DNA of 64,000 nt from Tridacna crocea. Lineage: Eukaryota > Mollusca > Bivalvia > Cardiida > Cardiidae. Below the pieces are notes generated by a model that saw only the letters and a program-made list of their open reading frames with translations, did not search any database and had not been told where the DNA came from. The translations under genes were made by a program, and so were the position numbers. Location of the stretch: contig OX031063.1 of assembly GCA_943736015.1 (NCBI GenBank), forward strand, positions 35,618,172-35,682,171, read 5' to 3'. Shown one piece after another: positions 44,401 to 59,400 of the stretch. Numbering within the stretch: position 1 is the stretch's first letter; each line of letters starts with the position of its first letter.

Positions 44401-47400
44401 TGCACGTTATGTGCAGTCTGATCATGATCTACACTGTCTACAAAAACAAGTTAAGTCAGTTCCAGCACTTTAAGGGTTAAAATCAAACTTTGTTTTATTC
44501 CCTAACATTCCCAAATTTTGAAAGTAACACAACATCTGATTGGCTAAACCATTTGGTTTAGTCAATCAGATGTTGTGTTACTTAAATTTATAAAATTCTG
44601 GGGAATAAGACTGGGAAGGCTCTCAAGAATGTTTCATGAATATGGACCAAGATCTGAGAGGTTGATACTCTACAACTCTGAAGTAGCCAACAAACAAATA
44701 ATTCAAATAAACAAACCTTATCTGCAGGTGATGGTGTTTCTTCTCCTTTCTCATTTCATCTAGAAGCTCCCTTTTACTCATTCTTACAACTTCCTCATCC
44801 CTGACTTGAGTGTCTGGATTCATCTTTATTTTCTGATCCTCTGCAAGAAGTTCTTCAATGGGACTAGATTTCCTTGCTTCCATACTAGCCCTCTTCAGAA
44901 GTCCTGATTCTATAATAGTATTGCAAATAGTAAGTATTAAAAAAAAAAAACAATGTTTTGAGAGAAAATTCAGTTTTTCAAGAGAAAAAATAGATTAATA
45001 CAGTTGTTAATTAACTCCGGCAATTACCAACATAACTTAAAGAGAAAAATGGACCAAACAACAAGATTTTAGTCCCTTCCAAATTGAAAGCATTTGCGGA
45101 TGACAAAATAGATATGGCTCAAAAATTGAAACTTGACCTAAGAAGAGTAGAAAACAATGCTGGTTACTTTTCCAATGATGCTATGAGAAGGCTTCTTGTT
45201 CTGAGTTATAAAAACCAGGAATTGTTTGGTAAAGTATTAATACAGTCTTGAATTAACTCTGGATATTATCAAGATGAATCAAGAGTAAAAAGTGACAGGA
45301 ACAAAAAAGCTTAGGAGAAATGCCTGTTACAAGAAAATATACATTATCCACTACTGTAGTATATGATATGAACAAAAAAGTAAAAGAAAAAAATAACCAT
45401 AATGATAAAAGGCCATTTACTTTAAAATCACACTTACATAAAGAAAAAGGGATGCTATTTTTGACTTTGGATAAAGTCTTTTTTGACTATTTGTAAAATA
45501 CAATACAGACAGGCATCAGCATCTCAGTCAGCAGATGACATCTTTTCTATCTAGCATTGCAGAAAAAGATGGAAAAGCTGGTTACCCCTATTTTTCAATT
45601 TTCCACAATGTTTATGAAAACTATCCTTCACACGGGTCATAAAAAAACAAGATGATTTTTTAACAGAATGACGGATTACAGTGACAGGAAGATAGAATAT
45701 GTGAAACATGAGAAACTGACCATTGTTAGACCCTCTGTTCTCAAGGTTTCTTTCCTCATTACTGTTTCCTGGTATTCCATTTGGTTCCTTGGAAAGGTTA
45801 CTGTGTTTGGTACCCAGTATTTGTTCAAACTGCTGAAGCTGTATCTGGAGATCTTGAACCAAGGTACCAGTCAAATCATCTCCTGTGCTGGCTTGGGCTT
45901 TCAACCTTTTAATCTAAAAGAAAAAAAGCTAATTGTGATAGAGATTTAAAGGCCCATCAGTAATATTGTGAACCTCTATATCTCTACTTAACCTCAAATA
46001 GATGAAGGTGATTGACTTTGGGTCAAATATTGTAAAAAAGACAAAAGTCACTATATTTTCTATTATACCATTATTTATATACTATTATATATATGTTTTT
46101 ATTTCACTATCTGTAGGAACCACTAGAGATCATGAATTGTATTTCTTTTCAAAATCACTGTAAAAAAGTGTAAGTGGATTTATGTTGTGAAACTTTCCAT
46201 CAATCTACAGCACCTTTCAACTATAAAGGCAATTAAGCTGATTTAATAAAACGCCTGTCTAAGAAATCTGGCAAAAGTTATCAGTTAAAGATTTAACGCT
46301 TCACCACTCCACAAAATTTTGAATTTGTCCAAACCAAAAGCAGTCGCAGATTACAAATGTAATTTTACTCAAATGACCATATTTGTCTGTGAAAGAGTAG
46401 ATAACATCTTGGGAAAATGAAAAAATGCTGGTCACTGGCATTATCTCCTTTTCCCACAATGTTTTCGAAAACAATCTTCATCAGTGGTTGTTAACCACAT
46501 GTTTTTTTTTTTTGGTACAAGGCTAGCCACTGAACCATGCTGAGCCTCTATCACCCTTTGCATGTTCTCCTCCGGGTCATAAAAATATGAGTCATGCTCT
46601 AGCAAAAGGGGGTTTAACTCTTTCCCAAACAACAAAATTTTAGACTGGCCCAAACTGAAAGCATTTGCAGACGACAAAATGACTGTGGCTAAAAAATTGA
46701 AATTTGTTTTTGGAAGGATAGAAAACATTGTGGAAAAAGGAGAAAATGCTGGTTACCAGCATTTTCTCCTTTTCCACAATGTTTTCAAAAGGCTTCTTTC
46801 TCAGGGTCGTTAAAAGTCGGGATTGTGTGGTAATGGGTTAATACATCTCTATTGTACATGATACTAGCCCAAGTCATCACATACTGTAATTATGAATCCA
46901 TGACCCACTTTTTGGAATGACTGACTCAATCATGAGGTAGATTGTCCTTTGACAAACAGAAAACTGACCAGTAGTGAAAAGTTTCGGCCCAGGTAAGCCT
47001 GCACAGATGGTGAAAGCTGATCTGAATTAATACTTTTTGCAGATGCATTAAGCCCCCTTTTCACAGAGCATAGCTCATATGATATTGCTTGGTAAAGGCT
47101 TTGAAAATTTTTTGCAATATCAAACAATTTTTGTGTTTTTGAATAATACTGTAAAAAGACTGATGTTCATCACCTTTTTCTGTATTTCTGAGACTCTGTC
47201 CTCTATGTGTGAATAAGATGAGCTCCCATCTGTTTTATATCCACTCTCAGGCTCTGACTGGGACCTCGGGGATTTCTCTTGATCTTTCAGGTTCATTTTT
47301 GCAGTGAGTTTCCCAGGTGGAACTTCAAATAAACGAAATAAAAAAACGTTCTCATAAGAGTTTACACAATACTTTCTTCAGGTTAGCTTTTTATCTTGCA

Positions 47401-50400
47401 GTACCTCACTTCTGAAAACAGTGTAGCAAAAGGAGAAATTGCTAGTGCTGTAAATTATTTAAATCCTGATTCATCATAGTTGATTGTCCACATCTTTAAA
47501 TCTACTAACAATTCTAGGTTTTAACTCTTAACCAAGTGACATTTTACACTAGTCTAAATCGAAAGCATTTAGAGACAACAAATATGATTCATGCTTATAA
47601 TTAGCAGCTTACCAAACAATTCCTGGGTTTATAGACCCTACTGTAGAACCCTGTTGAAAACATTGTGGGAAAAAGAGAAAATGCTGGTAACCAGCATTTT
47701 CTCCTTTTCCCACAATAACTTCTACCTTGCTGGACACAAATTTCAAATTTCAGTTTATTTTCTGTCTGCAAGTGCTTTCAGTTTTTACTAGTCTAAATTT
47801 TCTTGTTTAGTAAAGAGTTAAAACAGGGTATCCAGTGGTAAAGGATTAGGATATTCTAAGTCAAGAAGCCATGGTTCAAAAAGGGAGTTAATCATGAATT
47901 GCAAATAGTGTGAAATAACTTCATGAACTGGTAAAGGGTTAATAATGTGTAGTCCTTATACATTTTGTATAAAAAAGAAGTTATGCTTGTTCTGAACTAC
48001 TAACTTGGTCCAAATGATTTGTCTGTATAGATGGGATTAGTGATTTCAAGACCTACTTTTAGCAGTATTTAGCTGTAATTCCACAGGTTTAGCCAAGGAC
48101 TTCAACCCAGGCCTTCTCGCTGGCTCCACTCGTCTCAAAGACCTATGAACATCCGACTTTTCTTCTGTAGCAGTACTTTCATTTAGGGATTTACCCTTTG
48201 CTGTGGATTTCACAGGACCTAGGTTTGAGAGGAAAAACAAGAAGAAAGTATTAACTTTTTACCAAATGAGAAAATTTTGGACTGGGTCCGATTTAAAACT
48301 ATTTGCAGACAACCACCTAATATTACCATATCACAAGTTTTTCTTTGAAAGGGTTGAAAACATAGTGAGAAAAAGAGAAAATACTGGTTACCAGCATTTT
48401 CTCATTTTCCCTCCATGTTTTCAAAAGTCTCTTTTCCTTGCAGTGGTTAAAACAAAAACAAAAAAGTAGTTTAATTATGAGGTAGGAGGTTAAGAATAGT
48501 ACCGTGACAGCAACCTTCAGGGACTATATTTACCAACTCTTCTAATTACTGATCAAAGGTTGAATTATGAAACTAGCCATCTGATTGGCTGTAAATTCTG
48601 TCTCAAACAATCATTTGGCAAGTCTTGAAATCTAGAACTAGAACTGGATATCAACTGGATGTTGAGCACAGTCCAAAAATTCTAATTAAAATGGAACTGT
48701 ATGAGCAACTATTTTGACTGTCGATCTGCAACATTTATAAACAGTATCAATGAGTACACACACCAAATGCATTTTTTGAGGATTATAAAAAATAGTGTAC
48801 ATATTTCTGTCATGTCTAGTTTTCTGCACTTTATACTTACAACTAACCTAGGGTGCAAAATGCTTCTGTATATCAAACCTAACTCAAAATAAGTAAGGCA
48901 CTTTTTTGATAAAAAAAGTTGGAAAGGGGCACTTTTTGGACCATACAAGACCTATAATGTCTTGAAAAATAATATTAAAAGTACAGATGCGATATATAAG
49001 CAGGAAATTCATTTCCATTGTCTGCAAATGCAATTAAAGCTGTCAATTTAAAATAAGCATTTTAGAGGCTTATTAGCCAAATTAGCAAAATGAAAAAAAA
49101 AAAAAAAAAATTTATAATCTACACAGCATCTCACAGAATAAAGAAAGAAAGAAAGCTTAACTCTTTACCAAACAACAAAATTTTAGACTGGTTCAAACTG
49201 AAAACACTTGCAGACGACAAAATAAATAGAACTCAAAAATTAAAATTTGTTTCCAGCAGGGAAGAAAACATTGTGGGAAAAGGAGAAAATGCTGGTTACC
49301 AGCATTTTCTCCTTTTCCCACAATGTTTTCAAAAGGCTTCTATCTCAGGGTTGTAAAAACCAGGGATTGTTTGGGAAAGGGTTAAGACAAAAATCTAAAT
49401 GTCATCCTGGTTGTTCAATTTGACCATTCACTATAATTTGAGTCAAAGAGAAATTCTAGTCATCTTATCAATGCTACCTGTTTTTTTTTTTTTCACACAG
49501 TAAAATGGCTATGGAAACAAAAAATGCTTTCATTTTCAACAAGTAAAAACTTCTGACATCTGCTATAGAATTCATATTCCATAGGGTGCAATATTAGCTC
49601 TCATTATTACTTTTCTAGTTATTTTCACATACTGTGCATCCAACTACAAAGGCCTACAACAAAATAAGACTAGACTTGATAAAAAGACAAAATCATATCA
49701 GATGAACAAAGAGCATAACTAGAATTGCCTATGAATGTCTACATCTAGCACACATCAGCTCTAAATTTACATACTTATAGGAGGAAGAACATATATAATG
49801 GTTGGGGAAGCTGCTGTCTTATTTTGTAGAGATCCTGTAACATAGATCAATAAGTGAACCTGAGTATCAATGTCACCTTGGAAGAAAAACACTTTCAACA
49901 AAGATTCACTCAGTTCATCATCTAGCACTCAAAATGCAATATAAAAAATACTAATATCAATACCAAATTGTTCTTAACTCATTAAAAAACGACAAAATTT
50001 TAGGTTTGTCCACATTGAAAGAATTTTCAGATGACAAGATAAAAGTGACTGAAAATTTGACATTTGTTTTGTGAAGGGGAGAAAACATTGTGGAAAAAGG
50101 AGAAAATGCTGGTTACCACAATGTTTTCTAAAGGCTTCTTTCTTAGGGTTGTCAAAAGTAGGGATTGTGTGGTAATGGTTAAAGGATACAAAAAAAAATC
50201 ATAGTTAAACTAGCTCTCTGATTAACTACTTCCCAGTCTACCCACTTCACAAAAACAAAATTTTTTTTTGAAAATCCCTACAAGTCGTGAATATTTTACA
50301 AATGGAAATTTTTGATAGGACTCCGGAGATATGAAGCCACAAAGAGTATTTTGACAGGCAGACAAAAACAATTGAAGGTCATATGATGCCAACATTTGAT

Positions 50401-53400
50401 TCATGGTGAATGATTCTAACGGGCTTTGCACATCATCTGTCTGTGCCAAAGACTGTAAATGATAGCATTGCTATAGTTCCAGGACTATTGCAAAATTATT
50501 GTGATAGCTCTCTTGGCTGCAATAATCATCCGTACTTCACAGAGTTGATGGAGATATGAAGCATAGAAATTTGCAGCTAAAGCACTCAATGCTCTAGGCT
50601 ATACCTTGTCTTTGCTTGGATTAGCCATTCTAATTAAGAGATTTCACATTGCATGTGGAACCCGACTCTGCAGTTCTAGGAAAACTTTCCCCATAAAAAT
50701 GCTCAAAAACATCTGTACTCCACCCTCCACCCCCAGAAAACTGCTCCTGCCAGCACTTTTTGTGTAGAAAAAAAACCAAAACACATTTTAGCTCATCTAG
50801 CAGTCATGGCCACTTCTATCAAAAAAGATAGAAATTACCATAAATATCCCTGCCCCAGTTTTTTTAAATCATCTTATTCTATTGTTTAAGTTCTAATATT
50901 GTAGTGGAAACATTTAAAAAAATGAACAGACACAAAGAGATATCAGCACTTTTCAGGAATGATATGGTATATCTACTTATTTCTTTTTATTATTTCTCAT
51001 TCAGTACATCTGAAATTGAATCAATGAGAATGAAATAAATTAGAAAATAATCAACTAAAGTAGCAGTATATGCATCAAAATATCAAAAATTACCTGTGGG
51101 GCAAAAATTTAATATGCCGTTTTCTTTTTCAGAATTGCCAAAACTTGGGAATGTTTGGTACAGAGTTAACACCACATGTATACCTGACTACAAAAATCAA
51201 GGGTCTGTTTTCACCAATGAACGATGAAAATCTTATTTTTCAGATTTTCTAAATTTGAAAGAAACACAATTTCTGATTGGCTAAAATCATTTGGTTTGGC
51301 AAATTAGATGTTATGTTACATTCAAAATTTGACATTTTTGAAGAACAAGACAAAGAACATTCTTAGGAATGGTTGGTTAATACAGACCCAAGAGTACATA
51401 GTAATGCTTCAGTTCAATAACAAATATATCCATTGTTGGCTAATTCTCTAAATTCAAATGCTACCATTGTGGAATAGGAGAAAATTCTTGTTTCCAGAAT
51501 GCTTACTTCTTTAAACAGTACTTTCAAAAGTCCTCTTCTTCAGGGCCATTAAAAAAAGAGATATTTTGTAAAGTTTAACCCTTTCCCTAACGGTCCTGAG
51601 TTATAAAGGTAAAGGTTGAGGAAACAGTTTGGGAAAGGATGAAGATCTGTTTCTCCTTTTTCCACAATTTTTTCTTGGATTTCAAAGACAACAGTCATCT
51701 GCAGGAGCTACATGCTATCAATGTCTTCAAATGCTTTCAATTTTGACAAGTTTTAAATCCTAGTGTGTGGTAAAGGGGTAAGGCACAATAAGCCTTTAAA
51801 ATACAAAACTAAATATACTAGATACTCCATGTTGGCTATGTACACAGTAAACTTTCATATCAATTACCTGACTGTGACAGAATATTGACTTGCACAAGGC
51901 TCTCTAGTCCTTCCTTCCTCTCACCGTCCCTGTTACTTGATTGGCAATTCACTTCTTCCTCAGTGTCACTTGATTGATCAATTACCAACTGATGAAAACA
52001 GAAAATATTATTAGTGTTATCTAGCATGCTGAGAAACAATAGGAAATATAGCACAAACTACATGGCCTGCAACACACCAAAAGGAACATTCAAAACATGT
52101 GCGTAAAATGTCATTTCAGATCAGCCTGTGCAGTCTGCACATGCTGATCAGATACCAAACTTTCCATTTTCATTTCATTTTCTGTTTTGTGCAATTTTAC
52201 TGTAGAACAAAGTCTAATGTAGTTGTAAAGTGCTGTCTCAGACTGCACAGTCTGATCAAAGAGGAAACTTTTTGCAAATGTCAAAATGCCCCTTTTCGAA
52301 TGTTGCAAGCCATATGTACGCTGTAAAAAGAGACTTTAATGCATCTGCTAAAGTGTTGACCCAGGTCAGACATTCTACCAGAGGATTTAGCTTGTTTTTA
52401 TACAAAATGCCTTTTGCAGGTCCAGAATACTGCAATGACTTTCTTGTTATAATGCATCACATAAATAAATAAAGGCTCCTTTTGCAAGACAATGACTCAA
52501 TTATAAATAGTGAACATGGTTATTACACACATACTTTTTGCAGCCATGTACGACCTTTTCCTAATATGCATAGCTTTGTTGCATTTAAATCTTTACCACA
52601 CAATCCTGACTTTCCACAACCCTGAGAGAGAAAGAAGCCCTTTGAAAACACTGTGGGAAAAGGAGAAAATGCTGGTAACCAGCATTTTCTCCTTTTCCCG
52701 CAGTGTTTTCTACCCTTCCCAAACCAAATTTTAATATTTCAGTCACCTTTATTTTGTCATCTGCAAATGCTTTCAATTTGGACCAGTCTAAAATTTTCAT
52801 GTGTGGTAAAGAGTTAAACTTGCTAAAACAGAGTGAGAGGTGATTTTTGTACTTTTTCGAGCAGTGTTGATAAAATACCAAGAATGTGCAGTCATTTCTT
52901 CTTTGGTGAAATGAAGTTGTCAAAATTAAGAGAATCTTAAGACTTTGATGATATTAATGTCAGACAACATAAAAAATCTACGTGATACTTTGAATATTAT
53001 ATGTGACAAAAAACCTTCTTATATTGTAGAATTTGATATTCTTACAGTTAGCATCTAACCGTTTGCCACAAAACCCCAATTTCTAACAGCCTTGAGGGAA
53101 GAGTCTTTAAAAAATATTGGCAAAAAGGAGAAAAACTTATAACCAGCATTTTCTCCATTTCTACACTGTTTTCTACCTTCTTACACAACTTTTCCTTTTC
53201 AAGCTACATCAAATTTGTCACCTGTAATGCTTTTAACTCTTTACCAAACAACAAAATTTTGGACTAGTCCAAATTGAAAGCATTTGCAGACAACAAAACA
53301 AATGTGAATCAAAAATTGAATTTTGAATTGGGAAAGGGTAGAAAACATTGTGGGAAAAGGAGAAAATGCTGGTTACCAGCATTTTCTCCTTTTTCCACAC

Positions 53401-56400
53401 TGTTTTTAAAAGCTTTCTTTCTCAGGGTCGTTAAAAGTCGGGATATTGTGGTAAAGGCTTAATTTAGCCTAGTATAAAATATTTTGTTTTGGTAAATGAT
53501 TTAATGATGGCAATGGGTAAGGATGTCTGAAAAAACTTCTGGAGATTCAAGTTGTCAGACCTCTCTGTCTTTCTCCCTCTGTACATGTCTGGCAGCCATC
53601 TCATCTCGTCTGGCTTTCATTTTTTCATCTCTATGATACAAGGTTTGTTTGCTGTCCCTGTCTCTCTGTTGTTTCTCCTCAAACTTCTTTGCAGCTGTCT
53701 GTACACCTTGTATTAATATAATACTTTGTGCATGTGTCTTTTTTTCTTGTCTAAAGAAGACTACATGGTTTTTTGCAAAAACTGTTTTGGCAAACAGAAA
53801 AATTCATTTCATTCCTAAGCCATTTCTGATGTTAAGATTACTTAACTCTTTCCCAAACAAGGCCTGGTTTTTACATGTTTGCAGTACAAGTCTTTAGAAA
53901 ACACGGTGAGAAAAGGAGAAATTGCTCGTAACAAGCAATTTCTCCTTTTCCCACAGTGTTTTCTAGCCTATCGGACAACTTTCTGCCATTTTTTTTCAAA
54001 TTCAAAATTGTCATCTTCAAAGACTTTGAGTTTGAGATCATCTTAAATTTGTAATTAGGGAAAAGGTTAAGCAATTTTACTAAAGCGTCACTCAAAACAT
54101 ATTTCTAATCAATCCACTCTTCACCAGAACACAAAATTTAGACTTGGCCATTTTGGAAGAGTTTACAGAAAACAAATTTAATGTGTCTAAAATAATATAC
54201 ATGTAATTTCCTAATGAAAAGGTAGCAAAAACCACTATTTTCTCTTTTTCCAACAATGTTTTTAAAAGCCTTCTAAACATTCGTTAAAGAAATTGATCAT
54301 TTAGCAAAAGGCCAAGCAAATTGCCACTGGTCATCTTGATACAGGGACTAGTTTCATTCAATAGTTAATCTAGATCAAGACCTGGCTGTATAAAGTGCAC
54401 GGTCTGATTTTGAATTAACACAAAGTCCTGGGCCTGTATTCACCAACCATTCTTAAGAACGTTCTTTGTCTTACTCTCTGGAATTTTCTACAATTGCAAG
54501 TAACAACTTCTGATTGGCTAAACCATTCAGTTTAGCCAATCAGAAGTTGTGCGACTTACAAATTTAGAAAACCTTTGAGAATAAGACTAAGAATAGTCTA
54601 AAGAATGGTTTGTGAATACGGGCCCTGGCTGTGTAAAGTGCAAAGTCTGGTTTTGAAATGACACAAAGTCCTGAACCAGTGACATATGTGAAAATTAATA
54701 CAAGTATATGCGCTGTTAGTCACAATCATTCATGGCAGAGCTTAAGTCTGAATACTTGGTTTCAATAAGTAGATTATGTATCATATTACATAAAAGTCAG
54801 ATAAAGACAGTGGTACTTAGCATTTTAACCCTTTCCCAAACAAGCCCTGGTTTTTATGTGTCTTCAGTAAAAGTCTTTTGAAAACACAGTGGGAAAAGGA
54901 GAAATTGCTCGTAACGAGCAATTTCTCCTTTTCCCACAGTGTTTTCTACCCTTTATTAGAACTTTCTGCCATTTTCTCCAAAGCTAAAATTGTCTGCAAA
55001 CTCTTCTGGTTTGGAAGAGTCCAAAATCTATCGTTTGGGAAAGGGTTAAGTACATATTCATCAGAATTGTGTTGTAAATTCTAAGCATCTAGAGCTTTAA
55101 AAGTTATAGATCATGAGATTTTGGGAGCCATATTCAACTATATATTCTTACAAATATGAAAGTTCGCTAGAAATGCATAGATCAAATACCTACATAACAA
55201 CCATGGCTGATTCCAACCCATGTGGAAAAGATCCTTATTTTTTGAGGTTTGAAAGACCAACACCATAACCACTGAGCTAAAGAGTATTCCCCCTAACTGA
55301 AGCTATGCAGTAAGGATGGAAACATCTCCAATAACAATAAGTTTCCAAAGACTGTTTTAATTCTAAATTTTAAGACTAGCTATCTCATTCACAGTCTTAG
55401 AATTGAGAAGTACATGTACAAGAATGTTAGTTAATCCTTTCATACACGATCCTTTATTTGACAATCATGTGGAAGAAGACTAAGTACTGAAAACATGGTA
55501 GGGGAAAGAAGAATATACTAATGTGTATGTCCTTTTAACCCTTAACCACAAAATGCCGACTTTTAACGACCCTGAGAAAGAAAGCCTTTGAAAACACTAT
55601 GGGAAAAAGACAAAATGCTCATAACCAGCATTTTCTCCTTTTCCCCCTTTTCTAACCTTTCCAATTCTGATTTCAATTTTTGATTCTTGCTTTTTTTTAT
55701 TATGTCGTCTGCAAATGCTTTCAAGTTGGAATAGTCTGAAATTGTGTCGTCTGGTAAAGAGAAATCTTGATTTCAACCTCATCTTGCCCTCTAAACCGCA
55801 AGATATTTTCAGTCCAGAAATAATGCCAAAATAATCACAATTTCAAGGCTTCTAAAGCATCAGCACAGTGGACAGTGTACATCAAAGATCAGCCTGATCT
55901 TAATCTACATTGTCTACAAAGGTAGGCATTAACACTGTTGAAAAGTGCTTTGAGGTTTAATTTGTTTTCTGCAAATATAAGTAAATGTATTATTATTTAA
56001 TGTATTATTTTTGAGCTACCTTACCTTCCATGGCCTTCCTTTTCACAGCATCAGCAGACCTACTTCTGTATCTAAGATTACGACTTTTCACCTCTTTCTC
56101 TTCTCTCTCCTGTTTGATTGGCTTCCTAGGCATGACTTCCCTGCTAAGAGAGGAACTTCTTGGTCTGAGTAGAACACCCTTGGTTGGCTTTCCCTCCATT
56201 TGGCTTAATCTAAATGCACTTTTTTCTGCCACACTTGATTCATTTCTCTTTACTTTTCCATGGGACTTTGGTTGAGATTTTGACTTAGGCTGAGAGGCAG
56301 ATTTAGAACTTGGAGGTCTTTTCCCTACACACTTAGCACTACTGGCTTTAGTGCTTGCAGTGAATGATGGATGTGTACTGGACACCTTTGACCTTGAACT

Positions 56401-59400
56401 TGAGATAGATTCCTCACAATCTGAATGCACCGACAACACACTTGATGGCCTCGATTCTCTCACACTGTTCTGTCTTGTTGCTAAGGTGTCACTTGATTTA
56501 CTAACCATACTTTCATCACACTTGTTTTTATCCTTGTATATGTTTAAATTTGTGTCAACTGACTTTCTCGCTATTCTTTTCTGTCCATCTTTGTCTTCTT
56601 CCCAAGCTATTGATGACATCTGTAAATGCTTTCTTTTACTAGGATCATCTCTCAAACTTGATTGACTTAGCGTTAAAGCACCTCTCAGATCCTTCACTCC
56701 TTTTAGAATTTTATCCAACGCTCCCAAAGCAGTCACTCCCATATCATGTAACTGAGCAGCTGTCATAAACTCTAAATCCAGAAGATCTATTTCATGATCA
56801 GCAAATATTTTCACATACTTATCTATGTCCTGTAGCCCCAGACCATGCAACCAGAACTCCACCTCAGAGTTACACTCCTTGACAAGAGCAAATGGGCTAA
56901 CTGAGCTTCCATGAGTATTAAGTTCCTTATTTGAGACAGATTTTAAATCACTATTCAATTCTGCAAGCCCAAATATGTCTCGAACCTCTTGCTGAGCACT
57001 AAAAGACTGAGATTCCCTTACAATAGTACATGGAAGTTTTTGACCATCCACACTCTTGTTCACAGGTCTTTGTTGAATCAGAACTTTTGTACCATCAAGG
57101 TTAGACAGAGATGAAGGTGCATTTTCATCACCTGATTTTATTCTGATCTGACCAGATTCTGTATCAATATAAATCTCTGTTGGCTCAGGTGCTTCTGTTT
57201 GAAATGTTTTCAGGCCAGTGTCAGATTTTCTCATATTAATGTTTACAGTCTTTTCTGTGTCTTTCATATCCTTTATACAGTGAAAATTGTCAGTACTTTC
57301 AAGAGATCCATTCAAAAATTTTGTATCATTTACAGGTCCTATGTTTTTATCATTTTCAGATATAAGACCAGCTTTTGTAGGGTTAAGTGTTTCAGATGCA
57401 TTACTCACCAAGACATTTTCAGTCACATTTGAATTTACCTCTGTCACATTTCGCACACTGCATTCTGGATTTTGACTCTCTGTATTTGATCTGTTGGAGT
57501 ATTGATGGATGTACCTGACTGGCATTTCTCTAGTGTTCTCCTGTCCTTTATATGAGTCAATTTTCTCTTTCTCTAGATCAACATCAACTGCCTTCTTTGT
57601 TATCTCATGAATATCTAATCTAGACCTTCTAGTAGGGGTCTCTCCACTTCTTTGATCAATATATTTTAAGTTCGACTTATCCTTTTGCTTGTTATATACC
57701 TTGCTGCTATTAGGGATAGCTTTTTCATCTATGACTTTAGATTTCAAAACACTTTTCTTTAATTTTTTCATATTATCAAATGTTGTGTCATGATCTGACT
57801 CCCCATTATATCTATCACATACTTTATTTTTCACATCAGAATGCCCAGCCCAGGTGTCTCTCCTGATTATCTTTGTACTAGCTTTCTTCAGCACTTTTGC
57901 CTTTAAATCTAGAATTTTGTTCTCATTTCTTTCATTCTCCATTGAACCATGTGAATTTTCTGTACTTCTTAAATCATCCATCAATTTCACTCTCCGATTG
58001 CCTTCAATTTCTATAGATGACTGTTGTTTCAATCTAGAAGTTTTGCTGTTCACCATGGAGGAATCAGCTACTGTATGTTTCACTGGTTTGCTGGTTCCAG
58101 GACCATCTATCAAGTCTTTACTTGATTTGTATGTGGTAAGTTTACCAGAGCCACCATGTTGCCATCTTGAACCTCCTATCTCACTCCTACAAAACCATTC
58201 TTACAATAAGAGGACAATTTCATTTAAATGTAAGAAGGATGACTAATCAGCCTGCATGGGCTTACATGGGTCCATACTTTTCGCAGAGGCATAAAACCTT
58301 CTTTTCACATAGCATGACTCACAGATTCTGTGAAATAAGACACAGTAACACATGGTGAAACCCAGATCTTTGTGGCATACAATACTTCCCATACATTGTT
58401 AACTCTTTACCCGACAAGAAAAATGTAGACATGTCCAAATGGAAAGCACTTGAAGACGACAATTCAAATATGTCACAAGTGATGGTATTTATCTTTGATA
58501 GGTAAGAAAAGATTGTGGGAAAAGGAGAAAATGCTGGTTACCAGCATTTTCTCCTTTTCCCACATTCTTTTCAAAAGGTATCTTCATCAGGGTCATTAAA
58601 AGTCCGGATTGTGAGGTAAAGAGTTAAGCAAAATTGTTAAGTAATAATATCAGACTGATGACAATTTCAATCTACATGTAGTTAAAAACTACTTTTAACA
58701 TATTGTAGCAAAAGGAAAACTTTCTCATAACGAGCTGTAATTTCTCCATTTGGCACAGCATTCTGACATGTAATTACACATCTGTTGATCTATCAGAAGG
58801 ATATTTTCAATGGTATATGCTCCAAGTTTGTTTCAGTAACGCTTTGCCATACAATCCAATGTTTTAACAACCCTTAGGAAGACACCTTTTGAAAAACATT
58901 GTGGGAAAGAGAGAAAATGCTGGGAACCAACATTTTCTCCTTTTCCCACTATGTTTTCTATCCTTTCACAGGCAAACTTTTATAACTGAATCACATTTGT
59001 TTTGTCATCTGCAAATGCTTTCAACTTGGACATGTCTAAAATTTCATGGTTAGGTAAAATGTTTGATAGATCATCTTCCAATTTTCTCAATATGGAAGAG
59101 TTTAACCCTTTCCCTAACAACAAAATTTCAGACTGGCCCAAACTGAAAGTACTTGCAGATGACAAAATAAACATTACTCAAAAATTGAAATTTGTTTCCA
59201 ACAGGATAGAAAACATTGCGGGAAAAGGAGAAAATGCTGGTAACCAGCATTTTCTCCTTTTCCCACAATGTTTTCAAAAGGCTTCAGTCTCAAGATCGTA
59301 CAAACAAGGCATTGTTTGGTAAAGGGTTAAAAGCTATGTAGTTTGGTAAAGAGTTAACCCTTTACCACACGACAAAATGCTTGACTTTTCCTAATAAAAA

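Noticed and set aside
50222-50449. Possible extra kinase exon (AQTDDVQSPLESF...)
   Set aside because: It has an AG upstream, but its frame is phase 0 whereas the exon 5/6 junction needs phase 1; in phase 1 it meets a stop.
54890-54945. Rho-independent terminator-like hairpin
   Set aside because: It is the apex of a family A subfamily B MITE in a eukaryotic intron.
57854-58246. 130-residue plus-strand frame
   Set aside because: Antisense shadow of kinase exon 3, running over the splice acceptor.
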